A stretch of 64,000 bases of DNA from Lactobacillus kimbladii (GCF_014323605.1 NZ_SCMB01000005.1:27876-91875), one strand, 5' to 3'. Counted from the first letter of the stretch, positions 56,193-63,872 are shown. The notes: generated by a model not told the origin, from the sequence alone. Numbers and translations: made by a program.

Positions 56193-57647
56193 CTAATTAG
56201 CTTTCTCTTTGCTTTTATAAATACAATTAAAAATAACAGATATTATTATAGCAGCAAGCGAAACGAAGTAAACTCCTTTTAAAGCACTAAACAGTACTTG
56301 TCTTAATTGCGGAATTAAGTTTGCAGATAATTCTTGAGCTTTAGCTGATGAAACTATTTTGTTCATCATGCCTGATGTTAAATTCGGATGTTTAGCAAGT
56401 TGATGTGCCACCACAGTATTAAAAGTAATACCAAAAATGGAAACCATCATAGTCTGACCCAAATACCTCATTAAAGTGTTAAAGGAAGTAGCAACACCAA
56501 TATTTTCTTTAGAAACCAAAACCTGAGATCTAACTTGTGAAGCAGTTAAAACACCACCAAACGAAAACCCATTAAGCGTTGCTATTACACAAAATACCCA
56601 AAACGGAGTATGGATTGGAACAAGCAGTAACATACAATCAGCCACTAGAAGAACTGTCAGCAACCCAAAGAAGGTTTTTCTTACGCCCCAGCGGCTTAGC
56701 ATGCCTCCGATCAAGAATGAACCTACGACCCACATAACAGAGCTTGGAGTTACGGCAAAACCTGCAATAGTAGCAGAAGTTCCGTTAATGCCCTGCATCC
56801 AGGTTGGAATATAAAACTCAAAGCCAATAACTACTCCAGCGACGAACAGGGTAATCATATTAACAGCCAAGAACTCTCTGCCTTTGAGCATTGACAGCGG
56901 CATTATCGGATCATCGGCGCGCTTTTCTTCGTGATAGAAAATTACCGCACTAACAATGATTAAAGCAACCAAAGCGGCTAAAATAAGCGGTTTAATGGTT
57001 CCAAGATCTTGTAAAGTAAACATTAAGGTTAAAAGCAAAACAACTAGCCAAAATGTTCCTTTAACGTCAAGCTTAGTCTTTTTCTTATTCTTGGGTTCCT
57101 TAAGGAAAAAGATGATCAGCAAAAGAGCAATAATCCCAATTGGCACATTAATGTAGAAAACCCAGTGCCAAGAAAGATTTTGGACAATAAAGCCGCCGAG
57201 TAATGGAGCAATGACTGAAGCTACGCCCCAAAAACCAGAGTTGAGACCCAGCATTTTTGTTCTTTTTTCCAAGCTGTATAAGTCTGCAATTATGGTCATA
57301 GCAACCGGTTGAACAGCTCCAGAACCTAGTCCTTGGATAACACGGAATAAAATTAATTCAACCATGTTTTGCGCCTGACCACAAAGTGCAGACCCAATAA
57401 CAAAAAGCGCTATTCCAAATAGAAAAATTGGTTTACGACCAAAGCTGTCTGCTAATTTACCATATAAAGGAGTCGATACAGCAGTCATAAACAAAAATAT
57501 TGAAACAACCCAATTCATAATTTCTAATCCATTCAGATCGGAAACAATTGTCGGCATTGCAGTAGAAACGATTGTACCTTCAATGGCGGTCATAAATGTC
57601 GTCATAAAAATTGCAATCATTACTACTCGTACATTTGTCTTTTTCAA
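56193..57647 (-). CDS. MFS drug exporter, DHA2 (14-TMS) family
   Basis: A 484-aa transporter with about 14 hydrophobic segments. Motif A GKLADSFGRKPIFLFG is in the first loop and the motif C-like GFWGVASVIAPLLGGF in helix 5, which marks proton-driven exporters of the EmrB/QacA group. The start is TTG at 57647 with AAAGGAG eight to nine bases upstream. Substrate unknown. It lies 29 bases after metK but could have its own promoter. Confidence 0.9.
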   Translation of the reverse strand: MKKTNVRVVMIAIFMTTFMTAIEGTIVSTAMPTIVSDLNGLEIMNWVVSIFLFMTAVSTPLYGKLADSFGRKPIFLFGIALFVIGSALCGQAQNMVELILFRVIQGLGSGAVQPVAMTIIADLYSLEKRTKMLGLNSGFWGVASVIAPLLGGFIVQNLSWHWVFYINVPIGIIALLLIIFFLKEPKNKKKTKLDVKGTFWLVVLLLTLMFTLQDLGTIKPLILAALVALIIVSAVIFYHEEKRADDPIMPLSMLKGREFLAVNMITLFVAGVVIGFEFYIPTWMQGINGTSATIAGFAVTPSSVMWVVGSFLIGGMLSRWGVRKTFFGLLTVLLVADCMLLLVPIHTPFWVFCVIATLNGFSFGGVLTASQVRSQVLVSKENIGVATSFNTLMRYLGQTMMVSIFGITFNTVVAHQLAKHPNLTSGMMNKIVSSAKAQELSANLIPQLRQVLFSALKGVYFVSLAAIIISVIFNCIYKSKEKAN

Positions 57648-57676
57648 AATTACAACTCCTTTATTAATGAAAAGCT

Positions 57677-58876
57677 TTACTTATTTTCGTTAACAAAATT
57701 CAAAAGATCTTGAACTTTATCAGTTTTCTCCCAAGGTAAATCAATATCTGTTCTGCCAAAGTGACCGTATGCTGCTGTTTGCTCATAAATTGGCCGCCTT
57801 AAATTAAGCATTTTTATTATTCCAGCTGGGCGCAAGTCAAAGACCTTACGTACTGCTTTTGTTAAAAGGTCATCACTTACTTTACCAGTTCCGGCTGTAT
57901 CAACCATAACTGAAACGGGATGAGCAACACCAATTGCGTAAGCTAATTGAACTTCACAGCGATCAGCCAAACCTGCAGCAACAATATTTTTAGCCACATA
58001 TCTGGCAGCATAACTGGCACTACGGTCAACCTTTGTCGGATCCTTTCCAGAAAAAGCGCCACCACCGTGGCGAGCATAACCACCGTAAGTATCAACAATA
58101 ATTTTACGTCCAGTCAATCCTGAATCACCTTTAGGTCCACCAATAACAAAGCGACCTGATGGGTTAATTAGAAACTTGGTCTTTTCATCAAGGTATTTAG
58201 TAGGTATTACCTTTTTAATTGCCAAATCAATCATAGCCTGGCGAATTTCCTCATTTGAAACCTTATCATCGGTCTGTGTTGAAATAACAACGGTATCTAC
58301 ACGTGTTGGTTTTTGTTTTTCATCATATTCAACAGTCACTTCTGCCTTAGCATCAGGTCTAAGCCAAGTTAAAGTACCGTCTTTACGTAGCTTGGCAACC
58401 TGTCTCATCAAGCGATGAGCAAGCGAAATAGGCAAAGGCATTAATTCAGGCGTTTCATTGATTGCAAAACCAAACATTAAGCCTTGATCTCCAGCTCCAA
58501 TTTGATCAAGCTGATCTTCGTCAGATTGATTTTCACGCGTTTCAAGAGAATGATCAACGCCTTGAGCAATATCAGGTGATTGTTCATCAATATCAATTAA
58601 GACAGCGCAATTATTGCCATCAAAACCAAGTTCTGGTTTATCATAGCCAATTCTCAAAACTGTCTTGCGAACAATTCCTTGAATATCAACATAAGCACTA
58701 GTTGATATTTCACCAAAGACATAGACAATACCAGTATTGACAATGGTCTCACAAGCTACATGAGCTTGAGGGTCTTTGGCAATAATAGCATCCAAAATTG
58801 CATCAGAAATCTGATCAGCAATTTTGTCTGGATGACCTTCAGAAACAGATTCTGAAGTAAACAAACGTTTTTCCAT
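57677..58876 (-). CDS. metK: S-adenosylmethionine synthetase
   Basis: Makes SAM from methionine and ATP. The 399-aa protein has the three-domain structure with SEGHPDK near the N-terminus, [10 protein letters not shown] (methionine/ATP region) and the P-loop-like [17 protein letters not shown]. The ATG at 58876 is preceded by AGGGGGACTAAT; the longer frame to 58924 runs through the riboswitch and is not used. Translation is likely blocked by SAM through the S(MK) leader. Confidence 0.98.
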   Translation of the reverse strand: MEKRLFTSESVSEGHPDKIADQISDAILDAIIAKDPQAHVACETIVNTGIVYVFGEISTSAYVDIQGIVRKTVLRIGYDKPELGFDGNNCAVLIDIDEQSPDIAQGVDHSLETRENQSDEDQLDQIGAGDQGLMFGFAINETPELMPLPISLAHRLMRQVAKLRKDGTLTWLRPDAKAEVTVEYDEKQKPTRVDTVVISTQTDDKVSNEEIRQAMIDLAIKKVIPTKYLDEKTKFLINPSGRFVIGGPKGDSGLTGRKIIVDTYGGYARHGGGAFSGKDPTKVDRSASYAARYVAKNIVAAGLADRCEVQLAYAIGVAHPVSVMVDTAGTGKVSDDLLTKAVRKVFDLRPAGIIKMLNLRRPIYEQTAAYGHFGRTDIDLPWEKTDKVQDLLNFVNENK

Positions 58877-58952
58877 ATTAGTCCCCCTATAGACAATAGC
58901 TATTCGGTTACAAGGCATCTCCATTTAAGGATCCTCTCAGGACTTGAACCGA
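58877..58952 (-). promoter_or_regulatory. S(MK) box (SAM-III) riboswitch of metK
   Basis: The minus-strand leader holds the S(MK) core GATGCCTTGTAACCGA (about 58917-58902) just before the metK Shine-Dalgarno AGGGGGA (58888-58882). Upstream, GGTTCAAGTCC (from 58950) can pair with the CTTGTAACC arm. This RNA class is found before metK in Lactobacillales and hides the ribosome site when SAM binds. Unlike the short reference form, about 15 extra bases with a possible small hairpin (CTAT/ATAG) sit between the core and the Shine-Dalgarno. Confidence 0.88.
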
Positions 58953-59000
58953 TTTTTTTAAAAATTTTCGTTCCATGTTCTTATATATTATATTGATAAT

Positions 59001-59027
59001 AAAAAAAGCTACCGCATGTTCGGTAGC
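59001..59027 (-). terminator. Terminator of the tRNA-Glu/tRNA-Val unit
   Basis: GCTACCG (59008-59014) pairs with CGGTAGC (59021-59027), and seven T follow on the minus strand. It separates the tRNA genes from the metK leader. Confidence 0.92.
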
Positions 59028-59037
59028 CATAGAACGA

Positions 59038-59110
59038 TGGAGGATACAGGGCTCGAACCTGTGACCTCCTGCTTGTAAGGCAGATGCTCTCCCAGCTGAG
59101 CTAATCCTCC
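59038..59110 (-). tRNA. tRNA-Val (anticodon TAC), copy 1
   Basis: Cloverleaf on the minus strand with acceptor GGAGGAT/ATCCTCC, D arm AGCTCAGCTGGGAGAGC, anticodon loop CTTACAA (TAC) and T arm CAGGTTCGAGCCCTG. Discriminator A; CCA not encoded. Identical to the copy at 59306-59378. Confidence 0.97.
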
Positions 59111-59114
59111 AAAG

Positions 59115-59186
59115 TGACCCGTACGGGATTTGAACCCATGTTACCGCCGTGAAAGGGCGATGTCTTAACCACTTGACCAACGGGTC
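59115..59186 (-). tRNA. tRNA-Glu (anticodon TTC)
   Basis: Acceptor GACCCGT/ACGGGTC, D arm with GGTCAAGTGGTTAAGAC, anticodon loop CTTTCAC (TTC), T arm ending in GGGTTCAAATCCC. Discriminator A; no encoded CCA. Four bases upstream of tRNA-Val copy 1 in the same unit. Confidence 0.97.
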
Positions 59187-59213
59187 ATTATTCTGAATCA
59201 AAGCACATTCAAT

Positions 59214-59241
59214 AGTATACCTATTTTGAAAGAAAATGCAA
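59214..59241 (-). promoter_or_regulatory. Promoter of tRNA-Glu/tRNA-Val
   Basis: On the minus strand TTGCAT (59241-59236) and TATACT (59219-59214) are separated by 16 bases and lie 28 bases before tRNA-Glu. Confidence 0.7.
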
Positions 59242-59270
59242 GGATTCAATTTATTAAATCAATAAATAAT

Positions 59271-59298
59271 GGCGGCGCGAACTTCCCTTCACACCACC
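59271..59298 (-). terminator. Possible terminator after tRNA-Val copy 2
   Basis: GGTGGTG can pair with CGCCGCC (two G-T pairs) over 59298-59271, followed on the minus strand by a T/A-rich run. It is among the few G+C-rich spots here. Confidence 0.5.
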
Positions 59299-59305
59299 AT
59301 CATTA

Positions 59306-59378
59306 TGGAGGATACAGGGCTCGAACCTGTGACCTCCTGCTTGTAAGGCAGATGCTCTCCCAGCTGAGCTAATCCTCC
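59306..59378 (-). tRNA. tRNA-Val (anticodon TAC), copy 2
   Basis: Base-for-base the same as 59038-59110, including one flanking base on each side. Separate unit with its own spacer; no encoded CCA. Confidence 0.97.
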
Positions 59379-59399
59379 ATTTTGTTGTCATCTCTCGAC

Positions 59400-60007
59400 C
59401 ACTCTTAATAATTTAGCATAAGTTTCTATTTATGTCTACATTTTTTTGGAAAATTCTATATTAATTCCAATAGATATAGAACTTTAAAGTAACCCTCTAA
59501 TTTTTATAAAATTTTAAACCTGCCATTTTTACAACTAAAATATAACTTAAATTTGTATTTTCAAAAATAAAAGTGTAGAAAATAATAATTTTATTTTTCT
59601 GTTTCCTTTATCATTTTGTAACAAGAAAAATAATTAGATTTAAAGACAAAAATTTTTAAATGTAAAAGATTTTATACAATAATTATTATCAAAAGCTCAG
59701 CGACAAGACAATGATGTTAACGAAAATAAAAGATAGAAAAATTTTCCTTTTGAAAACAAGAATTACAATAAATATGTTTAAAAATGAACAAATCATAAAT
59801 AATAATAATATATTTAAGGTAGAAATTAATTTTTCTAATACTTCTTTATTAGATAACTCAAATTTAAAATTAATAGTAAACTTATATCAATAGAGATATT
59901 ATCACTTTATAATTTCAAACTAGATTAGAAAACAAAAGCAAAATTTCTATATAAAATAAAGAGTTAAGTTAACAGTAAATTTTTAAAAAATATGGAGATT
60001 TCTGAAA
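59400..60007. other. A+T-rich stretch without a supported gene
   Basis: About 600 bases of very A+T-rich DNA. One 60-codon plus-strand frame (59711-59893) is open but has no ribosome site and a composition (Ile, Asn, Lys) expected from A+T-rich noise. No RNA gene, terminator or mobile-element end is recognisable. The promoter of tRNA-Val copy 2 should lie in the first 50 bases. Confidence 0.5.
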
Positions 60008-60215
60008 ATGAAATCCATTAACTGGGGACTATATTTAGCTCTATATGTTAAAAAAGCAGAATTTACTAGAAAAATTTTTGCAACTCAATAAGTATACTGG
60101 CTCTACACATAATTCAAAATTTATACACAGTGAACCTTGTGATGCAAAAGAAACAACTAAGTCGTATAATAAAAAATCGGTTTTATCTGATTTGATAATT
60201 TTGCATGAAAAGTAA
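60008..60215 (+). other. Two overlapping small frames, possibly one frameshifted gene
   Basis: ATG at 60008, with GGAG 10 bases before, opens a 27-codon frame (start MKSINWGLYLALYVKK, stop at 60091). A second frame from ATG at 60045 runs to 60215 (56 aa, with LLEKFLQLNKYTGSTHNSKF and a Ser/Lys-rich end). Joining them near the A run at 60049-60055 would give about a 69-residue protein. Either a decayed small gene, a real short peptide, or chance; I recognise no family. Confidence 0.3.
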
Positions 60216-60369
60216 TACTATATTTAGTACTCAAATTATAATGCTATCTGATTTTGTCACTGATAATACAGATAAAGACTAATACAATCTTACAGTTACA
60301 CTTTACAAACGAAAATTTATATAAAATTATTTTTATTACATATATTTTCCTAAAAGGACAAAAAATTTA

Positions 60370-61323
60370 TTATTGAGTAAGTTTCGTAATTTTATTTTTT
60401 ATTTTTTTCTGTAAATTAGTGGCAACTTTTTCCAAAAAATTTTTATGAATTTCTAAATTCCAATTTTTCTCTTCGATTTCCTTTGAATATACATTAATAA
60501 TATTGGGCAATATAATCAGATAACAAAGTAAGTAAATTTCAGATTCAATAACTAAATCTCTGTCTTCTTTGTCAAGATGAATATTGTCATCTTCAAAAGA
60601 ACCAGAATAACTTTTAACATTAGTGCCTATGATATTTTTCGAGAAAGTTAGTTCAATATTTTCATGATCCTCATATGCCAAACTAAACTTAATTTGTCTC
60701 ATATTATTACTTTCAAGCAAAAATGATAGCGTACTTAAAATATTCATAATCGTTTCACCATTTGCTGATACTATGTTAGTGGCATCTTCAGTTTGTCCTC
60801 TGAATTCTGTTAAATTATCTATTTTTAAAATTTTCTTTTTTTCTTTTAACTTTATTTTATTCTCTTTGCAGTAGATGCGCTTTATCAGCCAAATAAACAT
60901 ATCACTTTTTAAAACTGGTTGTTCTTTACTAATTTCACCTTTTTCAGAATAATTTAATAAAACTCTTAAAATTTTTAATGCATCGGAATTACGATTAATT
61001 ATATAGTTTACAATTGATTTACTATCATTAATGTCGGTGTACACGACAACATAACCCGATTTTTTTATTGTTCTCTCTTCGACTGGCAAGGGATTTTGAG
61101 AATTATCTTTATTAATCTGATTATAGTTATATCTTATTATATTAAATTCTATTTTTTTATTTTCTATTTTTATTATTTTATTTTTTTTTAAGAGGAGACG
61201 TGTCTCTATATCTTTAAATAACATGCGTTTTGAATCATAACTATGTTTAGTATTAGTAATTGTATTTATAATATCTTCAATATTCCTACACTCGTTATCA
61301 TTCCATCTAGTTACAGAAACCAT
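60370..61323 (-). CDS. Unrecognised protein, third gene of the A+T-rich cassette
   Basis: A 317-aa soluble protein with a good ribosome site (GGAG nine bases before the ATG). No family recognised. Visible regions: helical N-terminus; a strand-helix unit at about 89-124 (SGYVVVYTDINDS, then IINRNSDALKILRVLL); a lysine-rich linker at 155-168; a central block at about 175-230 (SANGETIMNILSTLSFLLE, then YEDHENIELTF) that looks like a conserved fold core; a hydrophobic helix at about 259-279; and a basic coiled C-terminus. Very rich in Ile, Asn and Lys. It lies 27 bases after the membrane gene. It could be a sensor or effector partner; nothing decides it. Confidence 0.8.
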   Translation of the reverse strand: MVSVTRWNDNECRNIEDIINTITNTKHSYDSKRMLFKDIETRLLLKKNKIIKIENKKIEFNIIRYNYNQINKDNSQNPLPVEERTIKKSGYVVVYTDINDSKSIVNYIINRNSDALKILRVLLNYSEKGEISKEQPVLKSDMFIWLIKRIYCKENKIKLKEKKKILKIDNLTEFRGQTEDATNIVSANGETIMNILSTLSFLLESNNMRQIKFSLAYEDHENIELTFSKNIIGTNVKSYSGSFEDDNIHLDKEDRDLVIESEIYLLCYLIILPNIINVYSKEIEEKNWNLEIHKNFLEKVATNLQKKIKNKITKLTQ

Positions 61324-61350
61324 TTAACCACTCTCCAAAAATTTTAAATA

Positions 61351-61968
61351 CTAATTTACTTTTATTACTAATTTATTTTTACTATTCAAAGTTAACATAA
61401 AATCCTTATTTTTTAAAAAGCTTTTTACGGTTGAACTGGCATTATAGTGACCAGATTGAATTACTGCAAGCTCAATTGTAGTAATAAAATCTTGATCAGC
61501 ATTTTGGTTAGCAATTTCCTTTAAGTTAATAGTCAAACAATTATTTTTAATTTCCCCACAAAAAATTTTTTTTTCTTTTTGTTGCACAGAAACATAATTT
61601 GGAAATATAAAATTTAAAGTAGTATTTTTTTTAGAGTTTATATTTCCACTTACCATAATTTGAATCTTGAGTCTTTCATATACTGAACCGCTTATATTCA
61701 AAGTACATATGTCTGAAAATAATTCTCTATTCCTTGTATTATAATAAATTACATTTATTTCTTTTCGTCTTTTCTTTAATTTATTTTCTACTTTAGCCAA
61801 CACTAATGATAAAATAGCTGTGTATATTGTAATATCTACTGTATAATAAGAACTAGTTTTAAAAATTGGAATCATATGAGCTAGTGGCAGCAAGTATTGT
61901 AGATAATTACTAATTAACAATATAATTACAGGTTTAATATCTTTATATATTCTTATAGCAATTTCCAT
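61351..61968 (-). CDS. Unrecognised membrane protein (two helices plus beta-rich domain), second cassette gene
   Basis: A 205-aa protein. Two hydrophobic segments at about 12-36 and 42-60 are followed by a strongly basic stretch (KLKKRRKE, 64-70), which places the rest in the cytoplasm. Residues 72-205 look like alternating beta strands (IYYNTRNRELF, TLNFIFPNYVSV, LTINLKEI, FMLTLNSKNKLVIKV). This layout, two N-terminal helices with a small beta domain, resembles membrane effectors of some defence systems such as Cap15-type proteins of CBASS, but no CD-NTase gene is present and I claim no homology. It begins three bases after the first cassette gene with no ribosome site of its own, so it depends on coupling. 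Confidence 0.8.
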   Translation of the reverse strand: MEIAIRIYKDIKPVIILLISNYLQYLLPLAHMIPIFKTSSYYTVDITIYTAILSLVLAKVENKLKKRRKEINVIYYNTRNRELFSDICTLNISGSVYERLKIQIMVSGNINSKKNTTLNFIFPNYVSVQQKEKKIFCGEIKNNCLTINLKEIANQNADQDFITTIELAVIQSGHYNASSTVKSFLKNKDFMLTLNSKNKLVIKVN

Positions 61969-61971
61969 AAT

Positions 61972-62466
61972 TTAATAATAAACCTTACTATCTGATACTA
62001 TATCTAATATCTTTTGAGAATATTTATCAAAATTAGATTTATCAATAAAAAAGATTCCGTTAGCTTGTATTTTAATTTGTGTGCTTTTATGTTCGTACCT
62101 TTTTTTTAGATGAATCTTTAATATGTCAATCGATTGTTCATAGGATAGAAGCAGCAACTTGTGTAACAAAAAGATAAAATTCTCTTCATTGTTTATATTA
62201 TTAACTAAGTTCTGAATTTCATTATCCAGTGTATCATCATCGTTCATAAACTCAACTCGTTCTAAGCAAAACTTGTATTTATCAACTAACGAAAAAATCA
62301 ATATAATCATTATATTTGAAGTAATAATGACCTGATTTAGTTGACGTTTATTATATTGTTCTGCAATAAAATTAAAATAGTCATCAGTATCTGGATTATA
62401 ATTTACAAAAGTTAGTTTATTTGAAGTATCTTTGAAAATTTTAGCCTCTTTCAATTTCAAATTCAT
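61972..62466 (-). CDS. Unrecognised protein, first gene of the A+T-rich cassette
   Basis: A 164-aa protein, mostly predicted helical, with a hydrophobic stretch near 43-60 (IITSNIMIILIFSLV) followed by an acidic loop (NDDDTLDNEI), a leucine-rich helix (FIFLLHKLLLLS) and a C-terminal strand-like end (ANGIFFIDKSNF). No family recognised. The start is uncertain: ATG at 62466 or either of two GTG codons directly before it (62469, 62472); no clear ribosome site precedes them. It is the first gene of the cassette and its stop overlaps the coupling region of the next. Confidence 0.72.
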   Translation of the reverse strand: MNLKLKEAKIFKDTSNKLTFVNYNPDTDDYFNFIAEQYNKRQLNQVIITSNIMIILIFSLVDKYKFCLERVEFMNDDDTLDNEIQNLVNNINNEENFIFLLHKLLLLSYEQSIDILKIHLKKRYEHKSTQIKIQANGIFFIDKSNFDKYSQKILDIVSDSKVYY

Positions 62467-62472
62467 CACCAC

Positions 62473-62652
62473 AATTCAATCTTATATATGTTAAAAATTT
62501 TGCTTTCACTTCAATGATTCTAAAATAATATATAGCTTAAATTAATTTTACACGAAATAATTTATTTAATAAATAAATTTAGTAATAATATTTTTATCAA
62601 AATATGAGAATAACAAACTTTTCAACTGATTACTCCTTTTTTAAATGAAAGT
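62473..62652. other. Presumed promoter region of the cassette
   Basis: 180 bases of nearly pure A+T. Many TATAAT-like sequences occur, so no single promoter can be picked. No hairpin or known regulatory RNA is visible. Confidence 0.35.
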
Positions 62653-62775
62653 ATGATTGATAGAAAAGCTAATCTGGAAAATCGAACCTAGGATATCGGC
62701 ACTTTTATTTTTTCTGACTTTATGGATGAAGAAAAGAATTATTCAACAAGAATAACTTCTTTCAATAATCAATAG
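62653..62775 (+). pseudogene. Possible gene remnant with an internal stop
   Basis: A plus-strand frame reads MIDRKANLENRT, then TAG at 62689, then continues in the same frame as DIGTFIFSDFMDEEKN and ends at TAG 62773-62775. The composition is protein-like (balanced charge, Trp-codon-like TAG position after RT) and less A+T-driven than its surroundings, which suggests a fragment of a once larger protein with a nonsense mutation. No family recognised. Confidence 0.35.
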
Positions 62776-63057
62776 CTCACACAACCACATACTTAATGAC
62801 ATTAGGCTAATCATTCATTCTACTATACTCTTGGCAATAACTGTTTAAATTTTAAACTTAGAAGTAAATTTTTTTATAAGGGAAATATTGAAATTTTTTG
62901 AATGTAAATCGTGACAGGAATATAACATAAAATATAATCTTTTATTATAAAATCTTACATTATTTTTAATACCTTATTGTTAGTGCATAGATCGAGTTGC
63001 ATACTGCTAAAAGTTTTAGTCCATAAAAAATAAGTTATACACAGTTGAATCTGATAA
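62776..63057. other. A+T-rich stretch, nothing recognised
   Basis: About 280 bases with short interrupted frames only. It may hold the remainder of the fragment before it. No RNA gene or terminator is evident. Confidence 0.4.
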
Positions 63058-63427
63058 TTAAATTTCGATGAAAAAGGCAACCATCTTGTGAGCACAGGTA
63101 AAATCAGTCGACCTTACGATAGTGACCATGATAGTACTAATTATAAAAAGGTAAACACAATTTTGTGCTATGTTATCAGTATCGTTGTCATTAGTTAAGC
63201 TTTCATTTTCACGATTAGACTGGTAACTAGTATCCTCATTATTAATGTATTCAGTGTCACTAAAAAAATCGGATGCACCATATCCTAAACCAGTCAACAA
63301 TACAAGTGCCCAACTTCTTTTTTAAAGGTTTCTTAGTTGAACTGGTTTTTAAGTTTATGGTCACGTACAGCATATAGAAGATAGAACCGAAAAAGCAAAG
63401 GTCTAATATTAATGTTAAAAATATCAT
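63058..63427 (-). pseudogene. Small two-helix membrane protein gene broken by a frameshift
   Basis: An ATG at 63427 with GGTGG as ribosome site opens a frame (MIFLTLILDLCFFGSIFYML, a membrane helix, then a Lys/Thr-rich turn) that stops at 63260. From the same region another frame runs to 63058 with WALVLLTGLGYGASDFFSD, a second helix, then a polar Asn/Asp/Ser linker (NRENESLTNDNDTDN). A slip at the run of six A (plus-strand T, 63318-63323) joins both into one protein with two helices and a long polar linker, a layout seen in lactobacillus surface or DUF4352-like proteins. Probably a pseudogene. Confidence 0.6.
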
Positions 63428-63663
63428 TATTCACCACCAAATTATGATTACATATTTATTTTACAAAAAAAGATTAAAAGGGCAATGCTGTAACAGAAGA
63501 CAAATTTTAATAATCATTGCAATATAAGTCAGTCTTAGTAAAATGCTAGAAATAACCATCGTCTATTAAAAAATAATGTCCTTAATGGATATAATTAAAA
63601 CTCAAAAATAAGGTTATTAAATAGTTAAAAATTAAGCGAAATTTCTGGCAAACTTAAACACGT

Positions 63664-63691
63664 AAAAGCCCATAACATCAACTGTTATGGG
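63664..63691 (-). terminator. Terminator of the rRNA-tRNA operon
   Basis: GCCCATAACA (63668-63677) pairs with TGTTATGGGC (63682-63691). A short T run follows on the minus strand, and T-rich DNA on the other side too. It ends the transcript carrying 5S rRNA, tRNA-Asn and tRNA-Ser. Confidence 0.85.
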
Positions 63692-63701
63692 CTTTTATTT
63701 A

Positions 63702-63791
63702 CGGAGTGTGAGAGATTTGAACTCTCGATACAGGATTAACCCATATACATGATTTCCAATCATGCTCCTTAAGCCACTCGGACAACACTCC
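63702..63791 (-). tRNA. tRNA-Ser (anticodon GGA)
   Basis: Class II tRNA of 90 bases: acceptor GGAGTGT/ACACTCC, D arm TCCGAGTGGCTTAAGGA, anticodon stem-loop CATGA-TTGGAAA-TCATG (GGA), long variable arm, T arm GAGAGTTCAAATCTCTC, discriminator G. CCA not encoded. Confidence 0.97.
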
Positions 63792-63799
63792 AATTTAAA

Positions 63800-63872
63800 C
63801 TCCGGCTGTCAGACTCGAACTGACGACATCTTGATTAACAGTCAAGCGCTCTACCAACTGAGCTAAGCCGGA
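63800..63872 (-). tRNA. tRNA-Asn (anticodon GTT)
   Basis: Acceptor TCCGGCT/AGCCGGA, D arm AGCTCAGTTGGTAGAGC, anticodon loop CTGTTAA (GTT), T arm GTCAGTTCGAGTCTGAC, discriminator G. CCA not encoded. It lies 10 bases after 5S rRNA. Confidence 0.97.

Noticed and set aside
58908..59249. 113-codon minus-strand frame running through the tRNA genes and the metK leader
   Set aside because: It reads through tRNA-Glu and tRNA-Val and the S(MK) box; a by-product of structured RNA genes.
59711..59893. 60-codon plus-strand frame in the A+T-rich stretch
   Set aside because: No ribosome site; composition (Ile, Asn, Lys) is that of A+T-rich noise; no domain or signal recognised.
60370..62472. Assigning the cassette to Kiwa or CBASS
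   Set aside because: Gene sizes are vaguely similar, but no CD-NTase is present and no diagnostic KwaA/KwaB features could be read; only a layout resemblance remains.
60121..63045. An 11-base direct repeat (TTATACACAGT at 60121 and 63035) that brackets the three-gene cassette and resembles a DnaA box or a target-site duplication
   Set aside because: An exact 11-mer repeat is expected about once by chance in 3 kb, more so in A+T-rich DNA; flanks do not match further and no integrase or transposase is present.
59400..63660. CRISPR array, prophage or insertion sequence in the A+T-rich island
   Set aside because: No regularly spaced repeats, no transposase, integrase or phage structural gene, and no inverted terminal repeats were seen.
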